A program made the translations under genes and the position numbers. 64,000 bases of DNA, from NCBI GenBank assembly GCA_024234855.1, contig JACKNN010000001.1, forward strand, positions 124,001-188,000, in the 5' to 3' direction. The stretch is from Pseudomonadales bacterium. Lineage in GTDB: Bacteria > Pseudomonadota > Gammaproteobacteria > Pseudomonadales > Halieaceae. A model generated the notes under the pieces. That model had not been told where the DNA came from. It saw nothing but the letters and a program-made list of their open reading frames with translations, and searched no databases. Shown here piece after piece: positions 33,997 through 41,771 of the stretch (within the stretch, counting starts at the first letter, position 1; each line of letters opens with the position of its first letter).

Positions 33997-34289
33997 TCAG
34001 GGTGATCCTGCCGTTTCACCTGCAGACGCTGGCCGGCTGCGAGCGGGAGGTGACCGTCGCCGTCGACGGCGCGGTCACCGTGGGCAGCGTGCTGGATGCG
34101 CTGGAGGCCCTCTACCCCATGCTGCGAGGCACCATCCGAGAACATCTGTCACTGCGCAACCGCCCCCGCATCCGCTTTTTTGCCGATAACAAGGATGTGA
34201 CCCATACCGCTCCGGACACCGTCCTGCCAGACTCGGTCGCATGCGGCGAACAGCCCCTGCGAATCGTCGGGGCGGTGTCTGGCGGCTAA
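33993..34289 (+). CDS. Ubiquitin-like MoaD/ThiS family protein
   Basis: 98 residues with the beta-grasp pattern of sulfur carriers: a first strand MIRVILPFHL, VGSVLDALEALYPML helix, an RFFADNKDVT segment, and the C-terminal tail RIVGAVSGG that ends exactly in Gly-Gly at the stop codon. Such tails are adenylated by an E1 and then thiocarboxylated or conjugated. It overlaps the propeller gene by four bases, so the two are translationally coupled, and the E1-like enzyme is in the same run of genes. No molybdopterin or thiazole synthesis gene is nearby, which argues against ordinary MoaD or ThiS roles. Confidence 0.88.
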   Translation: MIRVILPFHLQTLAGCEREVTVAVDGAVTVGSVLDALEALYPMLRGTIREHLSLRNRPRIRFFADNKDVTHTAPDTVLPDSVACGEQPLRIVGAVSGG

Positions 34290-34313
34290 CTCACCTGGTA
34301 ACCCGGAGCGTCC

Positions 34314-35021
34314 ATGCCCAGAAATGATCCTACCAGCCGCCAGCCGTGGCGTCTGATTGCAACGGCGGTGATCACAAGCTGTGCGATTCATGCCGCGCTC
34401 GCCCTGTCGGCGCCCCGGGAGATCCTCCTGCCGCCGCAGCCCGCCCTGCCCGCAGGTGATCGCCCACCGGTCGAGTTGCTGGTCAGTGTGCGCTCCGGCA
34501 AAGACATGGACGCCGAACAAGGCGCCGCGGGTTCCTACCGCCGCTACGATGACCGCGGGCAGGACGATGCCGGGCACCAGGTTCGCGTGTACCGCACCCC
34601 CAGCCGTGCCGAAACCCGGCAGGTGCGGGTGCTCGAGGGCCACACCGCCTACATCAACCACAGTGAGTCGGTACCCTACCCGGCCGCTTTCGGTGCCGCG
34701 GCGCCCGCCCGGGGCGGCTACCCCTATGTCGCCCTCGAATACCGGGACCTGCAGCGGGGCTTCGCGGTGCGCCCGCGCTTTGACGGGGATGCGTTATTGC
34801 TCGATATCAGCGCTCGCAGCGACCGCTGGTCCGAGCAGGCGGGCGGTGTTATCGACAGCACCGCCATAGAAACCACGATCCCGGTCGAGATCGGCCAGTG
34901 GACCCGGCTGGGAGGGGCCGACGTACCGCGAGAGGAGCGACCTGGCACCTACGGGCTGCCGCAATCCAGGATCGACGAGGGCGAGGATGAAATCTGGGTG
35001 ATGGTGGAGCGCCTGGACTGA
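34314..35021 (+). CDS. Signal-anchored protein with a secretin-like segment
   Basis: 235 residues. A hydrophobic stretch (about 13-32) is a signal peptide or anchor. The mature part has QVRVLEGHTAYINHSESVPYP and, later, RGFAVRPRFDGDALLLDIS, which resemble the first strands of the secretin barrel domain of GspD/PilQ proteins; the N0-N3 domains and the rest of the barrel are missing. I treat this as a fold resemblance only. It begins 24 bases after the ubiquitin-like gene and may belong to the same transcript, though it would act outside the cytoplasm. It converges with the DnaJ/PilZ gene. Confidence 0.6.
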   Translation: MPRNDPTSRQPWRLIATAVITSCAIHAALALSAPREILLPPQPALPAGDRPPVELLVSVRSGKDMDAEQGAAGSYRRYDDRGQDDAGHQVRVYRTPSRAETRQVRVLEGHTAYINHSESVPYPAAFGAAAPARGGYPYVALEYRDLQRGFAVRPRFDGDALLLDISARSDRWSEQAGGVIDSTAIETTIPVEIGQWTRLGGADVPREERPGTYGLPQSRIDEGEDEIWVMVERLD

Positions 35022-35067
35022 CGCACGGGGCGGGCATCGGCTACCACCGGAACCCCCTGGCGGGGCG

Positions 35068-35760
35068 TTAGACTCGATCCGCGATGAAAGAACCGCGGGA
35101 CCGTTCAAAGCAAAGGCTGACGAACTCGACACCAATCACCCAGGCGTCGGGCTCGGGCCTGCTGCGCGCAACCCTCGCCACCGCCCGTAGTATCGCCGAG
35201 TCTATCTTGATGATCTGCCCCGTGGACAAACCGGTATTCGACTGAAATTTCATGCCGCGCAGGGAAATGTCGCTGGTGCGGCCTGAGCAGGGCTCACTTT
35301 GTGGCCAGTGTGTACAAAAAATAATTGGATGGTCCCTGGGCACACGCACGATGGACCGCCGGCCGTCGTCTTCCATCGGCGGCTGACTGGCAAGGGTCAA
35401 TGGACTGCGGCAATTGCCGCAGAATTCGGTTGCACGTGCCCGCTCGCTGCATTCATTCAGGGTGCCGCAAAAAGTGCACTGCAGGGCAGGGGCGGGAGTG
35501 ACCTGGACCGGTTCAGCAAGCGCCCGCGAGGGCCTGTACTGCTCGGGTCGGGGTCGCGTCCGGTCATAGGCGGCGCGGTTTTCGGGGTTTGTCAGGATCG
35601 CATAGGCCTCGTTGATCATCGCCGCATGCATGGCGTCACCGCCCAGGTCGGGGTGCAGGCGCATTTTCTGCATCAGGGCACGATAGCTGGAGCGGATAAT
35701 CTCCCTGGGGGCATCCGGCTGCACATGCAGTATTCGATAGTAGTTACGTCTGTTCTTCAT
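35068..35760 (-). CDS. DnaJ-zinc ribbon-PilZ fusion protein
   Basis: 230 residues. Residues 1-68 form a J domain with the HPD motif (RLHPDLGGD), which should stimulate an Hsp70 ATPase. Residues about 95-122 hold two CxxC-type pairs (CTFCGTLNEC ... CGNC), a zinc ribbon. Residues 130-230 are a PilZ domain with RSIVR and DISLRG, both parts of the c-di-GMP binding signature. The combination implies a chaperone activity steered by c-di-GMP. ATG 35760 starts the J domain; upstream in-frame codons add only 18 non-conserved residues. No operon partner. Confidence 0.85.
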   Translation of the reverse strand: MKNRRNYYRILHVQPDAPREIIRSSYRALMQKMRLHPDLGGDAMHAAMINEAYAILTNPENRAAYDRTRPRPEQYRPSRALAEPVQVTPAPALQCTFCGTLNECSERARATEFCGNCRSPLTLASQPPMEDDGRRSIVRVPRDHPIIFCTHWPQSEPCSGRTSDISLRGMKFQSNTGLSTGQIIKIDSAILRAVARVARSRPEPDAWVIGVEFVSLCFERSRGSFIADRV

Positions 35761-35834
35761 ACCCTGTCTGGTCACATTCCGTTCGCCCGGTCGAGTCGAC
35801 AATCCCCCTGGCAATGGTCCGATGGCCCACCACT

Positions 35835-35857
35835 ATTAATCAAAATAGTCGATTAAT
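35835..35857. repeat. AT-rich inverted repeat in the divergent DnaJ/PilZ-SPOR region
   Basis: ATTAATC (35835-35841) is repeated inverted as GATTAAT (35851-35857) with a 9-base spacer, 75 bases before the DnaJ/PilZ start. It is the only clear structure in the 350-base divergent stretch 35761-36110, is AT-rich in GC-rich surroundings, and may be an operator or an UP-like element. Confidence 0.4.
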
Positions 35858-36110
35858 CTCAAAATCGCCTCCGATCTGGGAAAGGGATCACAGATTGCGG
35901 CCTCGAATCGCGTAAACCGGCACGGAATTGCCGGAAGGCGGCCTGCCGCAGCTCTGGCGCCGCCATTTTTCCAACCCGGAGATGACAGAATTTTGGCGGT
36001 TTCTCGCCGCCTGCCGGCCCACGGCAAGGTCTTTTCACCCCAATACACGGAAAGGATATTTTCGGCATGTTTTGTGCATGTTTCCGGGATAACTTGCCCG
36101 GGGACACCGT

Positions 36111-36875
36111 ATGACCACCAAAGATCTCAATCTGTCGCTGGATCGAGCTTTGCTGCCGTCAAACATCGCCCGCGACCGCAAACCCGCCAATAGCGAAATG
36201 CGGCACGACGCAGCGCCCGCCGGCGCCCGCCGGGCGAACAAAAAGGCGGCGGCGAAATCCAGGCAACCGGCTGCAAATTCCCGGCCGGGGATGGCCGCCG
36301 CCTGTATCGCGACCGCGAATATGCTGTTCCTGGTGCTGGCCGGGGTCTGGCTGTCCGGGTTCGCCGATCGCCTGCCGGCCTCGCCCGCTGCCGCACCAGC
36401 CGATATCGCGCCGCGCCTGGCCAGAATCGAACAGAGCATCACCACCCTGGAACAGCAGCTGGCAGATTTACAGGTGGCGGCCAACGCCCAGCAGCAGCTC
36501 ATAGTCTCGGCGTACCAGAGTATCGGCGACCAGCTGCAGGCCCGGCCCGACCAGGCACCCGCGACGGCGACGCAAACCACCCCAGGGGCACGCGCGCCAG
36601 GGGAAACCCCGGCGATGGCGGCCACCCCCGCGGCGGCCAGGAGCTGGTATGTCGACCTGGGTAGTTTCCCCAGCAACAAAGCAGCAGTGGAAGTACAGAA
36701 AAGCCTGCAGGCCCTGGGCTTCGATGCCCAGATTAAAGCCGGCAGCGGGGGCGGTACACCGACCCACGAACTGATACTGGCCAACTTCGAAGACCGCGCA
36801 TCGGCCGAAGTGATTGCCACACAACTCATGGAGCAGACCGAACTCGAGAGCGTGTCGGTATGGAAAAGTGAATAA
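36111..36875 (+). CDS. SPOR-domain membrane protein
   Basis: 254 residues. The N-terminal 60 residues are cytoplasmic, basic and Ala-rich. One membrane helix follows (about 60-85), then a short coiled coil (about 98-140, LARIEQSITTLEQQLADLQ), a Pro/Ala-rich linker, and a C-terminal SPOR domain (about 177-254, SWYVDLGSFPSNKAAVEVQKSL). SPOR domains bind denuded peptidoglycan at division septa, so envelope or septal placement is expected. It may alternatively serve motility, since the stator genes start 127 bases downstream. The first ATG fits, though its ribosome site is weak. Confidence 0.85.
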   Translation: MTTKDLNLSLDRALLPSNIARDRKPANSEMRHDAAPAGARRANKKAAAKSRQPAANSRPGMAAACIATANMLFLVLAGVWLSGFADRLPASPAAAPADIAPRLARIEQSITTLEQQLADLQVAANAQQQLIVSAYQSIGDQLQARPDQAPATATQTTPGARAPGETPAMAATPAAARSWYVDLGSFPSNKAAVEVQKSLQALGFDAQIKAGSGGGTPTHELILANFEDRASAEVIATQLMEQTELESVSVWKSE

Positions 36876-37002
36876 CGCGCCCGGGAAGGTCCATTCGAGC
36901 AGTGTGATCATTGCGAACGGCCCGACCCGGGGCACACTGTAAACTCCGCCCGACCGGTATTCGTCGGCGGCTACAAAAGCATTTATTCAGCGAGGTTCAG
37001 GT

Positions 37003-37788
37003 ATGGATTTGGCAACACTATTAGGCCTGGTTGGCGCCATCGGGATTGTCCTGGCGGCCATGATGTTCGGTGGCTCCGCACTGGTTTTTGTCAACATACC
37101 CTCATTGCTTATTGTGCTGGGAGGAACGTTCATGGTGGTCATGATCAAGTTCTCCATGTCCCAGTTTTTTGGCGCTTTCAAGGTCGCTGCCCGGGCCTTC
37201 ATATTCAAACTCGAAAGCCCCCAGGAGCTGATCACTACCATCGTCAATCTCGCCAACATCGCCCGCAAGGAGGGCATGCTTGCGCTGGAGAACGAGGAGA
37301 TAGAAAACGAATTCCTCAACGAAGGCGTCAAAATGCTGATCGACGGCAATAAACACGATGTCATCAGTAAAGTGATGACCCAGGACCTGCAGCAAACTGT
37401 AGACCACCATAAATGGGGCGCCAAAGTCTTTACCGCCACCGGCGATGTGGCGCCGGCCATGGGTATGATCGGTACCCTGATCGGCCTGGTGCAGATGCTC
37501 TCCGCGATGGACGATCCCAAGTCGATTGGTCCGGCGATGGCGGTGGCGCTGCTGACCACCCTCTATGGCGCCCTGCTCGCCAATATGGTGGCACTGCCGA
37601 TAGCCGACAAACTGAACCTGAGGAAGACCGAGGAAGGCCGGATCAAGTCGATGTGCATCGACGGCGTCCTCGCGATACAGGAGGGACAGAACCCCAGGAT
37701 TATCGAATCCATGCTCAAGACCTATATTGAGCCGAAGAAACGCGGCGACAATAATCCCGTCGACTCGACTGAAGCCGCGGTCGCCTGA
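37003..37788 (+). CDS. pomA: Flagellar stator protein PomA (sodium-type MotA)
   Basis: 261 residues with four membrane segments and the large cytoplasmic loop between TM2 and TM3. Its start (MDLATLLGLVGAIGI) and the TM3-TM4 block FTATGDVAPAMGMIGTLIGLVQMLSAMDDPKSIGPAMAVALLTTLYGA closely follow Vibrio PomA, so Na+ coupling is likely. With PomB it forms the stator that drives rotation. The stop overlaps the pomB start by one base (TGATG). Confidence 0.93.
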   Translation: MDLATLLGLVGAIGIVLAAMMFGGSALVFVNIPSLLIVLGGTFMVVMIKFSMSQFFGAFKVAARAFIFKLESPQELITTIVNLANIARKEGMLALENEEIENEFLNEGVKMLIDGNKHDVISKVMTQDLQQTVDHHKWGAKVFTATGDVAPAMGMIGTLIGLVQMLSAMDDPKSIGPAMAVALLTTLYGALLANMVALPIADKLNLRKTEEGRIKSMCIDGVLAIQEGQNPRIIESMLKTYIEPKKRGDNNPVDSTEAAVA

Positions 37789-38753
37789 TGCCCATGATCG
37801 AAGAGGACGAAGCTGCGCCGGGCGCACCGGCCTGGATGGCGACCTTTGCGGACCTGATGTCCCTGCTGATGTGCTTTTTTGTACTGCTTTTGTCCTTCTC
37901 CGAGATGGACCTGCAGAAGTACAAACAGGTGGCCGGCTCGATGAAGAACGCCTTCGGCGTGCAGAACCAGGTCAAGGTGATGGACATTCCCAAGGGCACC
38001 AGCATTATTGCCCAGGAGTTCAGCCCCGGCCGTCCGCAGCCAACCCAGGTGGACACCGTAAACCAGTTCACCACGGAAACCACCAAACCGTCATTACAGG
38101 TCGGCAACCCCACGGCGCTTACCGCAGACGGCAAGGAAGTCGATAGCGAACAGTTCAAGCAACTGGTCGAGGAAAAAGTAAAACAGCTGAAGGAAAAGAC
38201 CAGGGAGGACGCCGAGAAGCTGCGCGACCTGCTCGGCAAGGAAATAGACGAAGGCAAGATTGATATCGAGTCACACAATCGCTCAATCACCATTCGTATC
38301 CGTGAGAAGGGCTCCTTCCCCTCGGGATCAGCCGACCTCAATCCCGATTTCATCCCGGCCATCGGCGCGCTGCGTGGCGCGCTCCAGGACATATCGGGAA
38401 AAATCGCGGTAGAGGGGCACACCGACGACGTACCGATCACCAGTGGGAAATTCCGGTCGAACTGGGATTTGTCCTCCTCTCGCGCACTGTCCGTCACCCA
38501 CGAACTGGTGAACGACAATGTGCTTGAAAGCGACCGTTTCATGGTAGTGGGCCGCGCCGATACCCAGCCGTTCAAGCCCAACACCTCTGATGAAAACCGC
38601 GCCTATAACCGGCGGGTGGAAATAGTCATACGCCAGGGTTTCGACGACTCCACCCTGACGGATATAAAGCAGCTGCAACGCGACAATCCCGATGTCATGG
38701 ACGAATTGGGTATCGACGCCGACATCATGCCAGAAGACCCCGGCACCCTGTAG
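37788..38753 (+). CDS. pomB: Flagellar stator protein PomB (sodium-type MotB)
   Basis: 321 residues. One N-terminal membrane helix carries the ion-binding Asp22 in TFADLMSLLMCFFVLLLSFSE. A periplasmic linker with a charged coiled segment (about 115-160) precedes the OmpA-like peptidoglycan-binding domain (about 165-300; VEGHTDDVPI, SNWDLSSSRA). The segment after the helix (GSMKNAFGVQNQ, PKGTSIIAQEFSPGRPQPT) is the PomB plug region and matches Vibrio. It is translationally coupled to pomA, and a PilZ gene follows after five bases. Confidence 0.93.
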   Translation: MPMIEEDEAAPGAPAWMATFADLMSLLMCFFVLLLSFSEMDLQKYKQVAGSMKNAFGVQNQVKVMDIPKGTSIIAQEFSPGRPQPTQVDTVNQFTTETTKPSLQVGNPTALTADGKEVDSEQFKQLVEEKVKQLKEKTREDAEKLRDLLGKEIDEGKIDIESHNRSITIRIREKGSFPSGSADLNPDFIPAIGALRGALQDISGKIAVEGHTDDVPITSGKFRSNWDLSSSRALSVTHELVNDNVLESDRFMVVGRADTQPFKPNTSDENRAYNRRVEIVIRQGFDDSTLTDIKQLQRDNPDVMDELGIDADIMPEDPGTL

Positions 38754-38758
38754 AGACG

Positions 38759-39340
38759 ATGACAGAGACGACAATGAAAGAAAGACGAGCCTATTTTCGC
38801 ATTAACGACCTCATTGGCCTGACCTACTCAACCCTCGGAGACGACGAGGCCCTGACGACCGGGAGCGTCGGGGAAATGGGTGTGCCACTGGCGGACCTCC
38901 TGACCGAAATCGACAGCAAATTCAGCCAGGCAGTCAACATTCTCTGGCAGGAAAATCCTACCGTCGCCGAGGCGCTGGGCGCACTCAACAAAAAGATTTC
39001 ACTTATCGCCGCCAATAGCCTGCAGGGCAATGACCAGACCCTGGAATTCTACGAAGAGCTGATGGTGAGTATCAGCGGATGCGGCCTCGCCTTCTACTGC
39101 GCGGAGCAGCTGCAGCCGGGCACGATGCTGCGCGTCGCCGTGGTGCTGAAACCGTCAAATATACAGCTCAAGCTAACCGCCAGGGTAGTCGCCTGTGAAA
39201 CCAGCGGGGATAATGCAGACCGGCCCTACTGGGTGAGAATCAGCTTTGATGACAACAATCCGAGCGCGCGGGAACAGCTGATTCAGCATGTGGTACAAAA
39301 ACACTACGCGCAACTGGGCAGGGAAAACGCCAGCGAGTGA
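38759..39340 (+). CDS. PilZ-domain protein linked to the PomAB stator
   Basis: 193 residues. It opens with the PilZ arginine motif (KERRAYFR); the second motif reads SISGCG where D/NxSxxG is usual, so c-di-GMP binding is likely but not certain. Between the motifs is a helical insert of about 70 residues (AVNILWQENPTVAEALGALNKKIS), giving a larger protein than a bare PilZ domain. Its position five bases after pomB suggests that it adjusts stator function according to c-di-GMP, much as YcgR does. Starts at 38759 and 38774 are both possible. Confidence 0.8.
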   Translation: MTETTMKERRAYFRINDLIGLTYSTLGDDEALTTGSVGEMGVPLADLLTEIDSKFSQAVNILWQENPTVAEALGALNKKISLIAANSLQGNDQTLEFYEELMVSISGCGLAFYCAEQLQPGTMLRVAVVLKPSNIQLKLTARVVACETSGDNADRPYWVRISFDDNNPSAREQLIQHVVQKHYAQLGRENASE

Positions 39341-39371
39341 GGCAACGGACCTTCTTCCGCTGCACGCCGCG

Positions 39372-40271
39372 CTAGTTTACACCTTGCAGCAGCGACTTTT
39401 CCTTCAGTAACTCGAATTCATAGATCCGGTCGCTCTGCTGCCCTTCCAGCGAGGCCATCACGACGATCACCACCCGGCGATTTTTGGCCCGGCCTTCCTC
39501 TGTGTCATTGTCCGAGATGGGGTGAAACTCGCTGTACCCTATCGAGGCGAGGCGAGCGGGCTCTACTCCGTTGCGTTCAAACAGCCTGACTACCGCGGCG
39601 GCCCTGGCCGACGACAACTCCCAGTTGGAGGGAAACACCGCGGTATTGATCGGTTCATTGTCGGTAAATCCTTCTATGTGTAGCCGGTTGGGCAGGCCCA
39701 CAAAGGAATCGGACAGCTTCGTCAACAGCGGTACCGACTCCGGGATAAGCGCGCTGCTGCCGCTGGGAAACAACAGGCTGGACTTTATTTCCACCTCCAG
39801 CCAGAACTTGTTTCGCTTTACATCGATGATGCCATCATCGATAAGGGACTCCATACTGTGCTCAACATCATCGGCTATCGTGTTGACCTCGGCCTCGGCG
39901 AGGTCCAGCACCTCGGCTGAAAAATTTTGATCCTTGGGCTCAGGCGGCGTTTCTTTCTCTGCCTGCTTGCCGGGATTCTCCTTCAGGGTAGCGAGTATGA
40001 CCGATGGCCTGTCTACCGCGCCCAGCATCTGGCCAACCAGGGGGGAAGAAGTCCCCACCAGGTTACCGACCGGGACCGTTTTGGCGGGCGACCTGGGATC
40101 GCTGAACGCTGTCACCATTGAGTCGGACAGAACCCGGTACTTGTCCTCATTGACCGAAGAGATCGAATACATTACGACGAAAAAGGCGAACAACAGGGTA
40201 ATAAAATCGGCGTAGGAAACCAGCCAACGCTCATGATTGACATGTTCTTCCAACCGTTGCTTCCTGGCCAT
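39372..40271 (-). CDS. motD: Flagellar motor protein MotD (MotB family)
   Basis: 299 residues. It begins MARKQRLEEHVNHERWLVSYADFITLLFAFFVVMYS, almost the same as Pseudomonas MotD, with the proton-binding Asp22 in the helix. The C-terminal half is an OmpA-like domain (IEGFTDNEPINTAVF, SNWELSSARAAAVVRLF). As the MotCD pair it is a second stator besides PomAB, probably proton driven. It lies 13 bases after motC and converges with the PilZ gene. Confidence 0.92.
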   Translation of the reverse strand: MARKQRLEEHVNHERWLVSYADFITLLFAFFVVMYSISSVNEDKYRVLSDSMVTAFSDPRSPAKTVPVGNLVGTSSPLVGQMLGAVDRPSVILATLKENPGKQAEKETPPEPKDQNFSAEVLDLAEAEVNTIADDVEHSMESLIDDGIIDVKRNKFWLEVEIKSSLLFPSGSSALIPESVPLLTKLSDSFVGLPNRLHIEGFTDNEPINTAVFPSNWELSSARAAAVVRLFERNGVEPARLASIGYSEFHPISDNDTEEGRAKNRRVVIVVMASLEGQQSDRIYEFELLKEKSLLQGVN

Positions 40272-40284
40272 ACACCACGCGCCT

Positions 40285-41049
40285 CTAGATCAGGTAGCCT
40301 TCGAGCTTACTGGCGATCGCCAGGGGATTTTCGCCCTCGGCTATTGAGACGACCCCGTCCAGCAACATTTCCTGGTACTGGGTCAGGTCGCCGGCGATGG
40401 TCTTGAGCTTGCTGGCCATAGGCAGGAAAAAGAAATTCGCCAGGCCCACGCCGTAAATGGTCGCGACAAATGCAACCGCAATACCCGGCCCCAGCGCCGC
40501 GGGGTCGGCGAGATTATTCATGACGTGGATCAAACCCATCACCGCGCCTATAATACCGATCGTTGGGGAATACCCCCCCATGGCCTCGTACACTCTCGCG
40601 GCGTTCATCTCACTGCGAGCACTGCTGTCGATTTCAATCTCCAGTATCTTGCGAATCACTTCCGGCTCGTTACCGTCCACCAGCAGTTCCAGTCCTTTCT
40701 TGGCGAACTTGTCAGGCTCCTTCGCCGCAATGTTCTGCAGGCCGAGCAGGCCGTCCTTACGCACCGTCCTGCTCCAGTGATTGATTTTCTTGAGGGTTTC
40801 GTTGCGCTCGATTTTTGGCGGCAGGAACACCCATTTGACTCGGCGCAGTCCGTGGACAAACACTTTTCTCGGTGTTTGCACCAGCGTCGCACCCAGGGTG
40901 CCGCCAAATACGATTATGAAAGCCGTAAGCTGAAACAGGGAGTCGGTATGACCGCCCTCCAGCATATTGCCGCCGATCACCGCCAGCAGCGATAAAACGA
41001 CGCCCGCAATGGAGAGGTAATCGACTGTCTGGCGGCTACCTGCAGCCAC
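40285..41049 (-). CDS. motC: Flagellar motor protein MotC (MotA family)
   Basis: 254 residues, MotA/TolQ family with four membrane segments. The N-terminus reads DYLSIAGVVLSLLAVIGGNMLEGGHTDSL, and the TM3-TM4 block is YSPTIGIIGAVMGLIHVMNNLADPAALGPGIAVAFVATIYGVGLANFFFLP, as in Pseudomonas MotC. The start is a GTG at 41049. It follows fliA directly after 15 bases; in Pseudomonas the chemotaxis genes lie between. Confidence 0.92.
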   Translation of the reverse strand: MAAGSRQTVDYLSIAGVVLSLLAVIGGNMLEGGHTDSLFQLTAFIIVFGGTLGATLVQTPRKVFVHGLRRVKWVFLPPKIERNETLKKINHWSRTVRKDGLLGLQNIAAKEPDKFAKKGLELLVDGNEPEVIRKILEIEIDSSARSEMNAARVYEAMGGYSPTIGIIGAVMGLIHVMNNLADPAALGPGIAVAFVATIYGVGLANFFFLPMASKLKTIAGDLTQYQEMLLDGVVSIAEGENPLAIASKLEGYLI

Positions 41050-41064
41050 TGGCTACCACCCCCG

Positions 41065-41766
41065 CTAGCCGCCCCATTCACTCACCTTCGCCCTTATCCG
41101 CGCCAGTGCCTGGCCGTGTATCTGCGAGATCCTCGACTCGGAAACACCCATCACCTCGCCAATTTCCTTCAGGTTCAGCTCTTCCACGTAGTACAGTGAC
41201 ATCATCAATTTTTCCTTCTCCGGCAGGGTCAGTATGGCCCGGGCCAGCAACTGCCTTTTCTGGGCGTCCTCGAGTTGGGCGAAAGGGTCGAGTTCTTCGC
41301 TCTCGCCGGCGTCGGCGGTGTCCTCAAGTGACGTCATGCGGCTGTAGACGAATTCCCGTGAAAGTTTGTGATACTCCTCCAGTGGCATGCCGAGTTCGGC
41401 CGCTATTTCCTTGTCAGTCACTGAACGCCCCAAACGGGCCTCCAGCAGTTTTAAGGCATCGGCGACACGCTTGATATTCTGTTGTACCGGACGCGGCACC
41501 CAGTCGTTGCGGCGCACTTCATCCAGCATTGCCCCCTTGATACGAATTCCGGCGTAGGTTGAAAAACTGGCCCCCTGTGCCGGATCGTAATTGGCGTTAG
41601 CCTGGACCAGCGCCATCATGCCCACCTGTAACAGGTCGTCCAGTTCCACCTCCCGCGGCAGGCGCGCCACCAGATGGAGGCCAATTTTCTTGACCAGGGG
41701 AAGATACTCCTTCACCAGGTTCTCGACACCCTGCCGTTGGTTCCGGGTATAAGCCGATGACTCCAT
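41065..41766 (-). CDS. fliA: Flagellar sigma factor 28
   Basis: 233 residues. Sigma-70 family regions 2, 3 and 4 are all present: DDLLQVGMMALVQANANYDPAQGASFSTYA for region 2, and LNLKEIGEVMGVSESRISQIHGQAL as the region 4 helix-turn-helix. It directs transcription of late flagellar and chemotaxis genes and is normally held back by FlgM, which is not in this window. It starts five bases after fleN and may share its transcript. Confidence 0.95.
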   Translation of the reverse strand: MESSAYTRNQRQGVENLVKEYLPLVKKIGLHLVARLPREVELDDLLQVGMMALVQANANYDPAQGASFSTYAGIRIKGAMLDEVRRNDWVPRPVQQNIKRVADALKLLEARLGRSVTDKEIAAELGMPLEEYHKLSREFVYSRMTSLEDTADAGESEELDPFAQLEDAQKRQLLARAILTLPEKEKLMMSLYYVEELNLKEIGEVMGVSESRISQIHGQALARIRAKVSEWGG

Positions 41767-41771
41767 TTCTT

